DNA from: Streptomyces xylophagus | GTDB lineage: Bacteria > Actinomycetota > Actinomycetes > Streptomycetales > Streptomycetaceae | Length of the DNA: 64,000 bases | Direction: 5' to 3' | Assembly (NCBI RefSeq): GCF_000716435.1 | Contig: NZ_JNWO01000012.1 | Location: 203,330-267,329, forward strand | Part shown: piece by piece, positions 25,681 through 33,913 of the stretch | Numbering within the stretch: position 1 is the first letter of the stretch | How the letters are laid out: the number at the start of each line of letters is the position of its first letter | Made by a program: the position numbers and the translations under genes | The notes under the pieces: generated by a model | The model's database searches: none | What the model was told of the DNA's origin: nothing | What the model saw: only the letters and a program-made list of their open reading frames with translations

Positions 25681-26379
25681 TCAGTTGCCGGAGGCCAACG
25701 CCCGGGTGACCCCTTTCTCCTTCGGCCCGAGGAAGTGCGGATCGGGATGGAACATCAGGTCCAGCGCCGCCTTGCCCGCCGCGAAGACCTCGCGGGTGCC
25801 GCCGTAGTACCAGGTCGCGTCGTGTGTGTCGTCGACACCGACGCCGTACGAGTCGACGCCCGCCGCGTCGCACAGGGCGACCGCCCGCCGGATGTGGAAG
25901 TTCTGGCTGATGAGCACGGCCTTGTCGACGCCGAAGATCTTCTTGGCGCGGACACAGGAGTCCCAGGTGTCGAAACCGGCGTAATCGGTCACCACGCGCG
26001 CGCGTGGCACCCCGTGCTTCGCCAGATAGACACGCATCGCGTCCGGCTCGTCGTAGTCCTTGCGGCTGTTGTCGCCGGTCACCAGGACGACCTTCACCCG
26101 GCCCTCCCGGTACAACGTCGCCGCCGCGTCCAGCCGGTGCGCGAGATACGGCGACGGCTCGCCGTCCCACAGCCCGGCACCGAAGACGACGGCCACATCG
26201 GTACGCGGCGCGTCCTGAAGGGTCCGCAGCCGGTCGGCTGTCGACACCCACAGCCAGGTCGCCGGAAGCAGCGCGAGGACACAGCCGAGGGCGACCCCCT
26301 GCACGAGCTGCCGCCACCCGGCACGCGTGCGTGGCAGTCGCGGCCGGCGAAGTCTCAGGCGACGCATCAGACGTATCAA
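25681..26379 (-). CDS. SanA/YdcF-type membrane protein (DUF218)
   Basis: This 232-residue protein has one N-terminal membrane segment (residues about 27-45) after a very basic leader. It has an extracellular DUF218/ElyC-SanA-YdcF domain: VAVVFGAGLWDGEPSPYL, VVLVTGDNSRKDYDEP, and AVLISQNFHIRRAVALC. SanA of enterobacteria affects envelope barrier function and vancomycin resistance. The catalytic activity of the domain is not established. A role in envelope maintenance is likely but inferred. Confidence 0.85.
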   Translation of the reverse strand: MIRLMRRLRLRRPRLPRTRAGWRQLVQGVALGCVLALLPATWLWVSTADRLRTLQDAPRTDVAVVFGAGLWDGEPSPYLAHRLDAAATLYREGRVKVVLVTGDNSRKDYDEPDAMRVYLAKHGVPRARVVTDYAGFDTWDSCVRAKKIFGVDKAVLISQNFHIRRAVALCDAAGVDSYGVGVDDTHDATWYYGGTREVFAAGKAALDLMFHPDPHFLGPKEKGVTRALASGN

Positions 26380-26589
26380 CGGGGGCCCCTCCGCGTTCGG
26401 TTTCGACAGTCACAGACGCGCTGTAACCCGCTCCGGTTCGCCGCCCGCAGTGTGACCGGCTTCACTGTGAATCAAGAATCCGCAGGTCACGTCACCTCAC
26501 ACACCCCCCGAACCCCACCGTGAACCCCCGGAAAAGACCCGTCATTCCCGTGCAACGGGACGGCAACCTCCCACCGCCACCATCACTCC

Positions 26590-27465
26590 ATGACGGCGTC
26601 GAATCATCCCCACGACGAGTCCACGACCCTCGACAGTACGGCGCATCTCATGAACCGGATCAGCAGCCAGCTCGCCGACCAGCTCAGCCTCGTCTCCCTG
26701 AACGGCACCAGACGCCCCGTCCCGCCCGCCCCGCCCGCGCTCGTCCTGGTGGCCCACGGCAGCCGCGACCCGCGCGCCCTGAGCACCGTACGAGCCCTCG
26801 TGGAACGCGTCCGCGAACTGCGTCCCGGCCTCCCCGTCCACCTGGGCCACATCGAACTCAACGAGCCCCGCCTCCCGGACACCCTCACGGCCCTCGGCCC
26901 CACGGACGCCGTCCTCGTCCCCCTCCTCCTGGCCCGCGGCTACCACGTCAAGCGCGACATCCCCGAACTGGCCGCCGAGACACAGGCACGCACGCGCGTG
27001 GCCGCCCCGTTGGGCCCACACCCCCTCCTGGTGGAGACGTTGTACGACCGCCTGGTGCAAGCGGGTTGGCGGATGGGGATGGACGAACAGACCCGCCGGG
27101 CAAGCGCCGTGGTACTGGCCGCAGCAGGCTCCCGAGACCCGGACTCCAAGCTGGACACCAACCACACGGCCCAACTCCTGGCCGACCGCTTGGGTGTCCC
27201 CGTAGTCCCCGCATACGCCTCAGCGGCGGCCCCCACGGTCCAGGCAGCCGTCCGCGCCTTGGCCGCCCGAGGCCACCACAGGGTGGCAGTGGCCTCTTGC
27301 TTCACAGCTCCCGGCCGCTTCGCAACACAGTGCGCGGAGGCAGCTCCGTGGATCGCGTCGGCCCCTCTGGGAGCCCACCCCGCGATGGCCCGCTTGGTCC
27401 TCCACCGCTACGACCAGGCGCTGGCGACGACGGTGAGCACAGAACCGGAACTGGCGTCAGCTTGA
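26590..27465 (+). CDS. Sirohydrochlorin chelatase (CbiX/SirB-type)
   Basis: This 291-residue protein has two tandem CbiX-like domains. The first has LVLVAHGSRDPRAL with the metal-binding His and a second His in LLLARGYHVKRDIP. The second domain starts at VVLAAAGSRDPDS and lacks the first His. It inserts a metal, Fe for siroheme or Co for cobalamin, into sirohydrochlorin. Nitrite reductase NirB, encoded at 4.4-7.0 kb, needs siroheme, so the Fe role is plausible. About 40 N-terminal residues precede the domain; later starts are possible. Confidence 0.85.
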   Translation: MTASNHPHDESTTLDSTAHLMNRISSQLADQLSLVSLNGTRRPVPPAPPALVLVAHGSRDPRALSTVRALVERVRELRPGLPVHLGHIELNEPRLPDTLTALGPTDAVLVPLLLARGYHVKRDIPELAAETQARTRVAAPLGPHPLLVETLYDRLVQAGWRMGMDEQTRRASAVVLAAAGSRDPDSKLDTNHTAQLLADRLGVPVVPAYASAAAPTVQAAVRALAARGHHRVAVASCFTAPGRFATQCAEAAPWIASAPLGAHPAMARLVLHRYDQALATTVSTEPELASA

Positions 27466-27488
27466 TACACAGGCAAGGGCAGCCAACC

Positions 27489-27518
27489 TAGGGGCGCGGG
27501 GAACTGCGCGACCAGCCA
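27489..27518. repeat. Copy of a dispersed intergenic repeat (core GGGGCGCGGGGAACTGCGCG)
   Basis: The core at 27491-27510 is repeated at 33857-33876 and, inverted, within 33754-33780. Here it lies just after the chelatase gene. The same core is familiar from gene ends in many Streptomyces genomes, so it is probably a dispersed terminator-like repeat rather than part of this locus. Confidence 0.65.
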
Positions 27519-27612
27519 CAACGGGCCCGCAGACGCAAACAAACCGAACCCGGCAGACGCATAGGCGCCCCGCAACTCCCGAATTGTCACTACCGCCGCT
27601 TACTGTCGAAGC

Positions 27613-28947
27613 ATGGACGGCACCGCAGGCACGCGCACAACTGCACCGAACCCCTACGACCCGACATCAGTCGACCGCTGGGCAACAGAGCCCGACAAAC
27701 GCCCGGGCCGAACCGCCTTCCAACGCGACCGCGCCCGCGTACTGCACTCCGCCGCCCTACGCCGCCTCGCAGGCAAAACCCAGGTCGTCACCCCAGGAAC
27801 CCGCAGCCAGGCATGGGACGCCAGCCCCCGCACCCGCCTCACCCACTCCTTGGAGTGCGCCCAGGTAGGCCGAGAGCTGGGCGCAGCCCTGGGTTGCGAC
27901 CCGGACCTGGTCGAGGCGGCCTGCCTCTCCCACGACCTGGGCCACCCCCCCTTCGGCCACAACGGCGAACAGGCACTCAACGCGTTCGCCGACGACTGCG
28001 GCGGCTTCGAGGGCAACGCCCAGTCCCTCAGACTCCTCACCCGCATCGAACCGAAGCGCTTCGTAAGAAGCGACACGACAGCCGAGATGGTGAGCGTCGG
28101 CCTCAACCTCACCCGGGCCACCCTCGACGCGGCCACCAAGTACCCCTGGCCGCGCGGAGCGCACCCCACCGACCCCACGTCCCCGAAGTTCGGCGTCTAC
28201 GACGACGACAGGCCCGTCTTCGACTGGGTCCGCAAGGGCGCCCCCGGCACGCGCACGTGCTTCGAGGCCCAGGTCATGGACTGGTCGGACGACGTGGCGT
28301 ACTCCGTGCACGACGTCGAGGACGGCCTGCACGCGGGCCACATCGACCCCAACTGCCTGCACGCCGAACCGGAACGCCAGGAGATCTTCAAGGTCGCCAT
28401 CGGCCGCTACGTCCCCGCGGACACGGCCCCCGACGAACTCGCCGAGGCGCTGGACCGGCTCCAGAACCAACCGTGGTGGCCGCACGGCTACGACGGTTCG
28501 GCCGTCGCGCAGGCCCGCCTGAAGGACACCACCAGCCAGCTCATCGGCCGCTTCTGCCTGGCCGCCGAGGCCGCCACGCGCGCGGCGTACGGCACCGGCC
28601 GCCTCACCCGCTACGACGCCGAACTCGTCGTACCGCACGAGGCACGCCTGGAGTGCGCGGTCCTCAAGGCGGTCGCCGACCGGTATGTGATGCAGCGGGC
28701 CGAGCAGGAGCGCATCCGCGCGGACGAGCGGATCGTGGTCGCCGAACTCGCCGAGGTGCTCACGACGCGCGCGCCCGACGGTCTGGAGCCGCAGTTCCGC
28801 GCGCAGTTCGAGGAGGCGCCCGACGACCGTGCCCGCAAGCGGGTGATCGTCGATCAGATCGCGTCACTCACCGACGCATCGGCGCGGTCTCTTCACGCGC
28901 ATCTCACATCGCTGGGGCACAGTGACGCGAAACAAGCCCGAATGTGA
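27613..28947 (+). CDS. dgt: Deoxyguanosinetriphosphate triphosphohydrolase-like protein
   Basis: This 444-residue HD-superfamily enzyme hydrolyses dNTPs, classically dGTP, to the deoxynucleoside and triphosphate. The metal-binding motifs are H in [14 protein letters not shown] in [19 protein letters not shown], and the later D in [17 protein letters not shown]. The [21 protein letters not shown]-terminal segment is typical of actinobacterial members. It may adjust dNTP pools. A monocistronic arrangement is likely; the following gene starts 93 bases later. Confidence 0.93.
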   Translation: MDGTAGTRTTAPNPYDPTSVDRWATEPDKRPGRTAFQRDRARVLHSAALRRLAGKTQVVTPGTRSQAWDASPRTRLTHSLECAQVGRELGAALGCDPDLVEAACLSHDLGHPPFGHNGEQALNAFADDCGGFEGNAQSLRLLTRIEPKRFVRSDTTAEMVSVGLNLTRATLDAATKYPWPRGAHPTDPTSPKFGVYDDDRPVFDWVRKGAPGTRTCFEAQVMDWSDDVAYSVHDVEDGLHAGHIDPNCLHAEPERQEIFKVAIGRYVPADTAPDELAEALDRLQNQPWWPHGYDGSAVAQARLKDTTSQLIGRFCLAAEAATRAAYGTGRLTRYDAELVVPHEARLECAVLKAVADRYVMQRAEQERIRADERIVVAELAEVLTTRAPDGLEPQFRAQFEEAPDDRARKRVIVDQIASLTDASARSLHAHLTSLGHSDAKQARM

Positions 28948-29040
28948 CCCTCCGTGGCCTGATCGGGCCACACCCCCTTCCCGCATCACGCTGCGTGCGG
29001 GACGCTCGCATATGGCGGCACCGTTACGAGGAGGCATCAA

Positions 29041-30306
29041 GTGGTCGACGCGGATCAGACGTTCGTCATCATCGGAGGAGGCCTGGCCGGCGCCAAGGCG
29101 GCCGAGACGCTCCGAGCGGAGGGCTTCACCGGCCGCGTGATACTGATCTGCGACGAACGCGACCACCCGTACGAGCGCCCGCCGTTGTCCAAGGGCTACC
29201 TCCTCGGCAAGGAGGAGCGCGACAGCGTCTTCGTCCACGAACCCGCCTGGTACGCACAGAACGACATCGAGCTGCACCTCGGCCAGACCGTCGACAACAT
29301 CGACCGTACGGCGAAGACGGTCCGCTTCGGAGACGACGGCACCCTTGTCCGCTACGACAAGCTGCTCATCGCCACCGGCTCCGAGCCCCGCCGCCTCGAC
29401 ATCCCGGGCACGGACCTCGCGGGCGTCCACCACCTGCGCCGCCTCTCGCACGCCGAGCGCCTCAAGAACGTCCTGGCGTCGCTGGGCCGGGACAACGGCC
29501 ATCTGGTGATCGCCGGCGGCGGCTGGATCGGCCTGGAGGTCGCGGCGGCGGCCCGCGAGTACGGCGCCGAGGTCACCGTCGTAGAACCCTCGCAGACCCC
29601 GCTGCACGGAGTCCTCGGCCCCGAACTCGGCCAGCTCTTCGCCGACCTGCACGCCGAGCACGGCGTGCGGTTCCACTTCGGTGCCCGGCTCACCGAGATC
29701 GTCGGCCAGGACGGCATGGTCCTCGCCGCCCGCACCGACGACGGCGAGGAGCACCCCGCGCACGACGTCCTCGCGGCCATCGGAGCGGCCCCGCGCACCG
29801 CGCTCGCCGAGGCGGCGGGCCTCGAGCTGGCCGACCGCGCGCACGGCGGCGGCATCGCGGTCGACGAACGGCTGCGCACCTCCGACCCCGACATCTACGC
29901 GGCCGGTGACGTGGCCGCCTTCCACCACGCCCTGTTCGACACCCGGCTGCGCGTGGAGCACTGGGCGAACGCCCTCAACGGCGGCCCGGCGGCGGCCCGC
30001 GCGATGCTCGGCAAGGACGTCACCTACGACCGCGTGCCCTATTTCTTCTCCGACCAGTACGACTTGGGTATGGAGTACTCCGGCTGGGCGCCCCCGGGCT
30101 CCTACGACGAAGTGGTGATCCGGGGAGACGCGGGCAAGCGCGAGTTCATCGCCTTCTGGGTGAAGGAGGGCAGGGTGCTGGCCGGGATGAATGTGAATGT
30201 GTGGGACGTCACAGAGCCCATCCAGCAGCTGATCCGCTCCAAGGCACAGGTGGACACAGAGGCACTCGCGGACCCACACGTTCCGCTGGACAGCCTGGGC
30301 GCCTAG
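29041..30306 (+). CDS. FAD-dependent oxidoreductase (ferredoxin reductase type)
   Basis: This 421-residue protein starts at a GTG with GAGGAGG 6 bases upstream. Two Rossmann motifs are visible: FAD-binding TFVIIGGGLAGAKAAE at the N-terminus and NAD-binding LVIAGGGWIGLEVAAAA near residue 155. The DIYAAGDVAAF motif near 280-290 contacts FAD, and a reductase C-terminal domain follows. It resembles putidaredoxin/rhodocoxin reductases, which pass electrons from NAD(P)H to a ferredoxin serving a P450 or dioxygenase. No ferredoxin or P450 is adjacent. Confidence 0.9.
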   Translation: MVDADQTFVIIGGGLAGAKAAETLRAEGFTGRVILICDERDHPYERPPLSKGYLLGKEERDSVFVHEPAWYAQNDIELHLGQTVDNIDRTAKTVRFGDDGTLVRYDKLLIATGSEPRRLDIPGTDLAGVHHLRRLSHAERLKNVLASLGRDNGHLVIAGGGWIGLEVAAAAREYGAEVTVVEPSQTPLHGVLGPELGQLFADLHAEHGVRFHFGARLTEIVGQDGMVLAARTDDGEEHPAHDVLAAIGAAPRTALAEAAGLELADRAHGGGIAVDERLRTSDPDIYAAGDVAAFHHALFDTRLRVEHWANALNGGPAAARAMLGKDVTYDRVPYFFSDQYDLGMEYSGWAPPGSYDEVVIRGDAGKREFIAFWVKEGRVLAGMNVNVWDVTEPIQQLIRSKAQVDTEALADPHVPLDSLGA

Positions 30307-30422
30307 AGATCCTGGTAGTCACTGCTGTCAGTCCGGCCCCGTGCTGCAATTCCCGGGGGGCAACCCCCGGACCCCCGGCAGAGGGTCGGCCACCGCGCCC
30401 CATGAGTGTCAGTTCTGCCCCG

Positions 30423-30437
30423 TAGAATCACCTCGTG
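30423..30437 (+). promoter_or_regulatory. -10 element and leaderless start of dnaG
   Basis: TAGAAT at 30423-30428 is a good -10 hexamer. The GTG start of dnaG at 30435 falls 7 bases after it, where transcription would begin. No Shine-Dalgarno sequence precedes the GTG. A leaderless transcript is therefore likely. The -35 is poorly defined. Confidence 0.55.
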
Positions 30438-32339
30438 GCAGGACGGATCAACGACGAGGACGTGAAGGCGGTTCGGGACGCGGTCCCGATCGACGCCGTC
30501 GTGTCCGAGTACCTCCAGCTGCGGAACGCGGGCGGCGGCAATCTCAAGGGTCTCTGCCCGTTCCACGACGAGAAGTCGCCGTCCTTCCAGGTCAGCCCGA
30601 GCAAGGGGCTCTTTCACTGCTTCGGCTGCCAGGAGGGCGGCGACACCATCACGTTCGTGATGAAGGTCGACCACCTCACCTTCTCGGAGTCGGTCGAGCG
30701 TCTGGCCGCCCAGGCCGGCATCACGCTGCGGTACGAGGAGGGCGGGTACAACCCCGCCCACCAGCGCGGCGAGCGCATCCGCCTGGTCGAGGCCCACAAG
30801 GCCGCCGCGGACTTCTACGTCGAGCAGCTGGCCGTCAGCTCCGAGGCGGACGCCGGCCGCAAGTTCCTCGCCGAGCGCGGCTTCGACCAGTCCGCGGCCG
30901 AGCACTTCTCCGTCGGCTACAGCCCCCAGGGCTGGGACCACCTCACCAAGTACCTCCGCGGCAAGGGCTTCACCGACAAGGAGATCCTCCTGTCCGGCCT
31001 CGCCCAGGAGGGCCGCCGCGGCCCCATCGACCGCTTCCGCGGCCGCCTGATGTGGCCGATCCGCGACATCGGCGGCGAGGTCGTCGGCTTCGGCGCCCGC
31101 AAGCTCTACGAGTCGGACAACGGCCCGAAGTACCTCAACACGCCCGACACCGCGATCTACAAGAAGTCGCAGGTCCTCTACGGCATCGACCTCGCCAAGA
31201 AGGACATCGCCAAGTCCAGCCGCGCGGTCGTCGTCGAGGGCTACACGGATGTCATGGCCTGCCACCTGGCAGGAGTGACGACGGCGATCGCCACCTGCGG
31301 CACGGCCTTCGGCACCGATCACATCAAGATCCTCCGCAGGCTCCTGATGGACAACGGCTCGGCGCGCGTGATCTTCACCTTCGACGGCGACGCGGCCGGC
31401 CAGAAGGCGGCCCTGCGCGCCTTCGAGGACGACCAGAAGTTCGCCGCCGAGACGTACATCGCGATCGCGCCCGACAACATGGACCCCTGCGAGCTGCGCC
31501 TCGCCAAGGGCGACGAGGCGGTCGCCGACCTGGTCGAACCCCGCACCCCGCTCTTCGAGTTCGCGCTCCGCCAGATCGTCGTCCGCTACGACCTCGACAC
31601 CCCCGCCGGCCGCGCCTCCGCCCTGGACGAGGCGGCCCCGATCGTCGCCCGCATCAAGAACAGCGGCGCCCAGCACGAGGTCGCCGTCCAACTCGCCGGC
31701 ATGCTCGGCATCCTCGACACCCAGTTCGTGGTCAAGCGCGTTGCCCAGCTGGCCCGTTGGGCCCGCGACCGCGGCGGCAAGGGCCCGGCACCGACGAGGG
31801 GCGCTGCCCAGCAGCAGTACGACACCACCTCCCGCCCCCCGACCGGCGGTCCCGCCCTCACCCTCCGCAACCCGGTCTTCGCCACCGAGCGCGAGCTCCT
31901 CAAACTCGCCCTCCAGCGCCCCGAGTTGGTCTCCCCGGCCTTCGACGCGTACGGCGTCGACGAGTTCACCGCCCCGCCCTACGCCGCCGTACGCGAGGCG
32001 ATCATCGAGGCGGGCGGTGCCGAGTACGGCCTCCAGGACGCCCAGGACTATCTCGTCCGCGTCCGCGAGGCGGCACCGGACGACGCGGTCCGCGCGATGG
32101 TCACCGAGCTGGCCGTCGAGGCGATCCTGCGCCGCACGGTCGACGAGAACTACGCGGGCGAGCAGCTCGTCACCGTCCGCCGAAGAGCCGTAGTGCGCCG
32201 TATCCACGACATCCAGGGCGCGCTCACCCGCCTCGGCAGCCACGGAGACTCGGCCGAACTGGCCGCCGTACAGAACGAGTTGTGGGTACTTCAGCAGTAC
32301 GACCAGGCACTCCAGGTGCATGGAGCCACAGCGCTCTGA
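30435..32339 (+). CDS. dnaG: DNA primase DnaG
   Basis: This 634-residue enzyme makes RNA primers for chromosome replication. The N-terminal CHC2 zinc finger uses C41, H44, C62 and C65 (GLCPFHDEKSPSF, FHCFGCQEGGD). The catalytic core has YSPQGWDHLTKYL and RLMWPIRDIGGEVVGFGAR. The TOPRIM domain holds VVVEGYTDVMA and FDGDAAGQKAAL with the metal-binding acids. A C-terminal DnaB-interacting domain follows a low-complexity linker near residue 455. Length is normal. The start at the GTG fits a likely leaderless mRNA. It is followed by a principal-type sigma gene, as in the dnaG-rpoD order of many bacteria. Confidence 0.96.
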   Translation: MAGRINDEDVKAVRDAVPIDAVVSEYLQLRNAGGGNLKGLCPFHDEKSPSFQVSPSKGLFHCFGCQEGGDTITFVMKVDHLTFSESVERLAAQAGITLRYEEGGYNPAHQRGERIRLVEAHKAAADFYVEQLAVSSEADAGRKFLAERGFDQSAAEHFSVGYSPQGWDHLTKYLRGKGFTDKEILLSGLAQEGRRGPIDRFRGRLMWPIRDIGGEVVGFGARKLYESDNGPKYLNTPDTAIYKKSQVLYGIDLAKKDIAKSSRAVVVEGYTDVMACHLAGVTTAIATCGTAFGTDHIKILRRLLMDNGSARVIFTFDGDAAGQKAALRAFEDDQKFAAETYIAIAPDNMDPCELRLAKGDEAVADLVEPRTPLFEFALRQIVVRYDLDTPAGRASALDEAAPIVARIKNSGAQHEVAVQLAGMLGILDTQFVVKRVAQLARWARDRGGKGPAPTRGAAQQQYDTTSRPPTGGPALTLRNPVFATERELLKLALQRPELVSPAFDAYGVDEFTAPPYAAVREAIIEAGGAEYGLQDAQDYLVRVREAAPDDAVRAMVTELAVEAILRRTVDENYAGEQLVTVRRRAVVRRIHDIQGALTRLGSHGDSAELAAVQNELWVLQQYDQALQVHGATAL

Positions 32340-32420
32340 GCGCGTAGTTACGGAACGGACTCAAAAAGTCACCGCACGCCCCTCGTGGCGGCGATGTGTC
32401 GTACTCCACACTGGGTTCCG

Positions 32421-33731
32421 GTGCCTGAGTCCTCGGAGCGCGGCCGATCCGTCCCCAGCGGGTCCTTCACCCCCGCGGTTCCGCTCATCGAGTACGGGAC
32501 GGACAGCGGCGAGGCCGCCGACTCCGCCCCCGAAGTACCGCTGCCGTACCCCCTGGCAGCGATCATCCTGGAGGTCGCCCCCGTGCAGACCCAGACCCTC
32601 GACCAGACCGAGACCAGCACGACGGACGGCGCGGAACCGGAAGCGGAGACCGATGTCCTCGCGACCGTCCCTCCGCAGAGCCGTGCCGCGCACCACCCCG
32701 AAACCGCAGAACCGGAGAGTCCGCCCGAGCTCGAAGAACCGACGGCCGAAGCGGTGGAGTCCGCGGAGGCCCCCGAGCCCGAGGTACGGCCCCGGGGCCG
32801 GGTCGCCGCCGACAACGGCGCCCCTTCCTCGGACCTGTTCCGCCAGTACCTGCGCGAGATCGGCCGTATCCCGCTCCTCACCGCGGCCGAGGAGGTCGAC
32901 CTCGCCCGCCGCGTCGAGGCCGGCCTGTTCGCCGAGGAGAAGCTCGCCGGCGCCTCCGATCTGGACAGCCAACTCGCCCTGGACCTGGACCGGTTGGTCG
33001 TCCTGGGCCGGATGGCCAAGCGCCGCCTGATCGAGGCGAACCTGCGACTCGTCGTCTCCGTGGCGAAGAGGTACGTAGGCCGCGGGCTGACCATGCTCGA
33101 CCTCGTCCAGGAGGGAAACCTGGGCCTGATCAGGGCAGTCGAGAAGTTCGACTACGCCCGCGGCTACAAGTTCTCCACGTACGCCACCTGGTGGATCCGC
33201 CAGGCCATGTCCCGCGCCCTCGCCGACCAGGCCCGCACGATTCGCGTCCCGGTGCACGTCGTGGAACTCATCAACCGGGTCGTCCGCGTCCAGCGCCGAA
33301 TGCTCCAGGAGCGCGGCTACGAGCCCACCCCGGAAGAGGTGGCCGACCACCTCGACCTCGCGCCCGAACGCGTCAGCGAGGTGCTCCGCCTGGCTCAGGA
33401 ACCGGTGTCGTTGCACGCGCCGGTGGGGGAGGAGGACGACGTTGCCCTCGGCGATCTGATCGAGGACGGCGACGCGACGAGTCCCGTGGAGTCGGCCGCG
33501 TTCATCCTCCTCAGGCAGCACCTGGAGGCGGTTCTGTCGACGCTGGGGGAGCGTGAGCGGAAGGTCGTGCAGCTGCGCTACGGGCTGGCGGACGGGCGTC
33601 CGCGCACGCTGGAGGAGATCGGGCGGATCTTCGGGGTGACCCGGGAGCGGATACGGCAGATCGAGTCGAAGACTCTCAACAAGCTGAGGGATCACGCTTT
33701 TGCGGATCAGCTGAGGGGCTATCTGGATTGA
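32421..33731 (+). CDS. hrdA: RNA polymerase sigma factor, RpoD-like (HrdA type)
   Basis: This sigma-70 family protein has an acidic, low-complexity N-terminal region (residues about 1-130) and then region 1.2 ([30 protein letters not shown]). Region 2 is [26 protein letters not shown] and [12 protein letters not shown], followed by region 3. Region 4 has the -35-binding helix-turn-helix ([20 protein letters not shown]). The GTG at 32421 is chosen because third-position GC stays high from there. A GTG at 32583 with a good GGAGGT site is a real alternative giving 382 residues. The position after dnaG fits HrdA, one of the non-essential principal-like sigmas of Streptomyces. Confidence 0.85.
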   Translation: MPESSERGRSVPSGSFTPAVPLIEYGTDSGEAADSAPEVPLPYPLAAIILEVAPVQTQTLDQTETSTTDGAEPEAETDVLATVPPQSRAAHHPETAEPESPPELEEPTAEAVESAEAPEPEVRPRGRVAADNGAPSSDLFRQYLREIGRIPLLTAAEEVDLARRVEAGLFAEEKLAGASDLDSQLALDLDRLVVLGRMAKRRLIEANLRLVVSVAKRYVGRGLTMLDLVQEGNLGLIRAVEKFDYARGYKFSTYATWWIRQAMSRALADQARTIRVPVHVVELINRVVRVQRRMLQERGYEPTPEEVADHLDLAPERVSEVLRLAQEPVSLHAPVGEEDDVALGDLIEDGDATSPVESAAFILLRQHLEAVLSTLGERERKVVQLRYGLADGRPRTLEEIGRIFGVTRERIRQIESKTLNKLRDHAFADQLRGYLD

Positions 33732-33742
33732 TGCCGGGTGCG

Positions 33743-33894
33743 GGCCCGGTGGGGGCGGGCCGCGCAGTTCCCCGCGCCCCTAAAGACTCGGGCGCGCCCC
33801 GTGCTTTCAGGGGGCTCCCCGCGCGCCTAAAAGCACCGGGCGAGCGGCGTCTTTTAGGGGCGCGGGGAACTGCGCGACCAGCCCCCACCGGGCC
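33743..33894. repeat. Large nested inverted repeat (bidirectional terminator/dispersed repeat)
   Basis: Arms of about 42 bases at 33743-33784 and 33852-33894 are near-perfect inverted copies. Each carries the dispersed core GGGGCGCGGGGAACTGCGCG or its complement. An inner pair, GTGCTTTCAGG and CCTAAAAGCAC near 33801-33835, forms a second stem. It fills the gap between the convergent sigma and ABC transporter genes and probably ends both transcripts. Confidence 0.75.
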
Positions 33895-33913
33895 GTCAGC
33901 CGAATGACGACCG

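Noticed and set aside
26520..26535. GlnR-like half box GTGAA-n6-GAAAA upstream of the chelatase gene
   Set aside because: Only one imperfect a/b pair is present and no second pair lies at the required 6-base distance, so it is not supported as a GlnR box.
30303..32321. Long minus-strand open frame antisense to dnaG (672 aa)
   Set aside because: dnaG is certain on the plus strand, and the frame is a GC-bias shadow with no recognisable motif.
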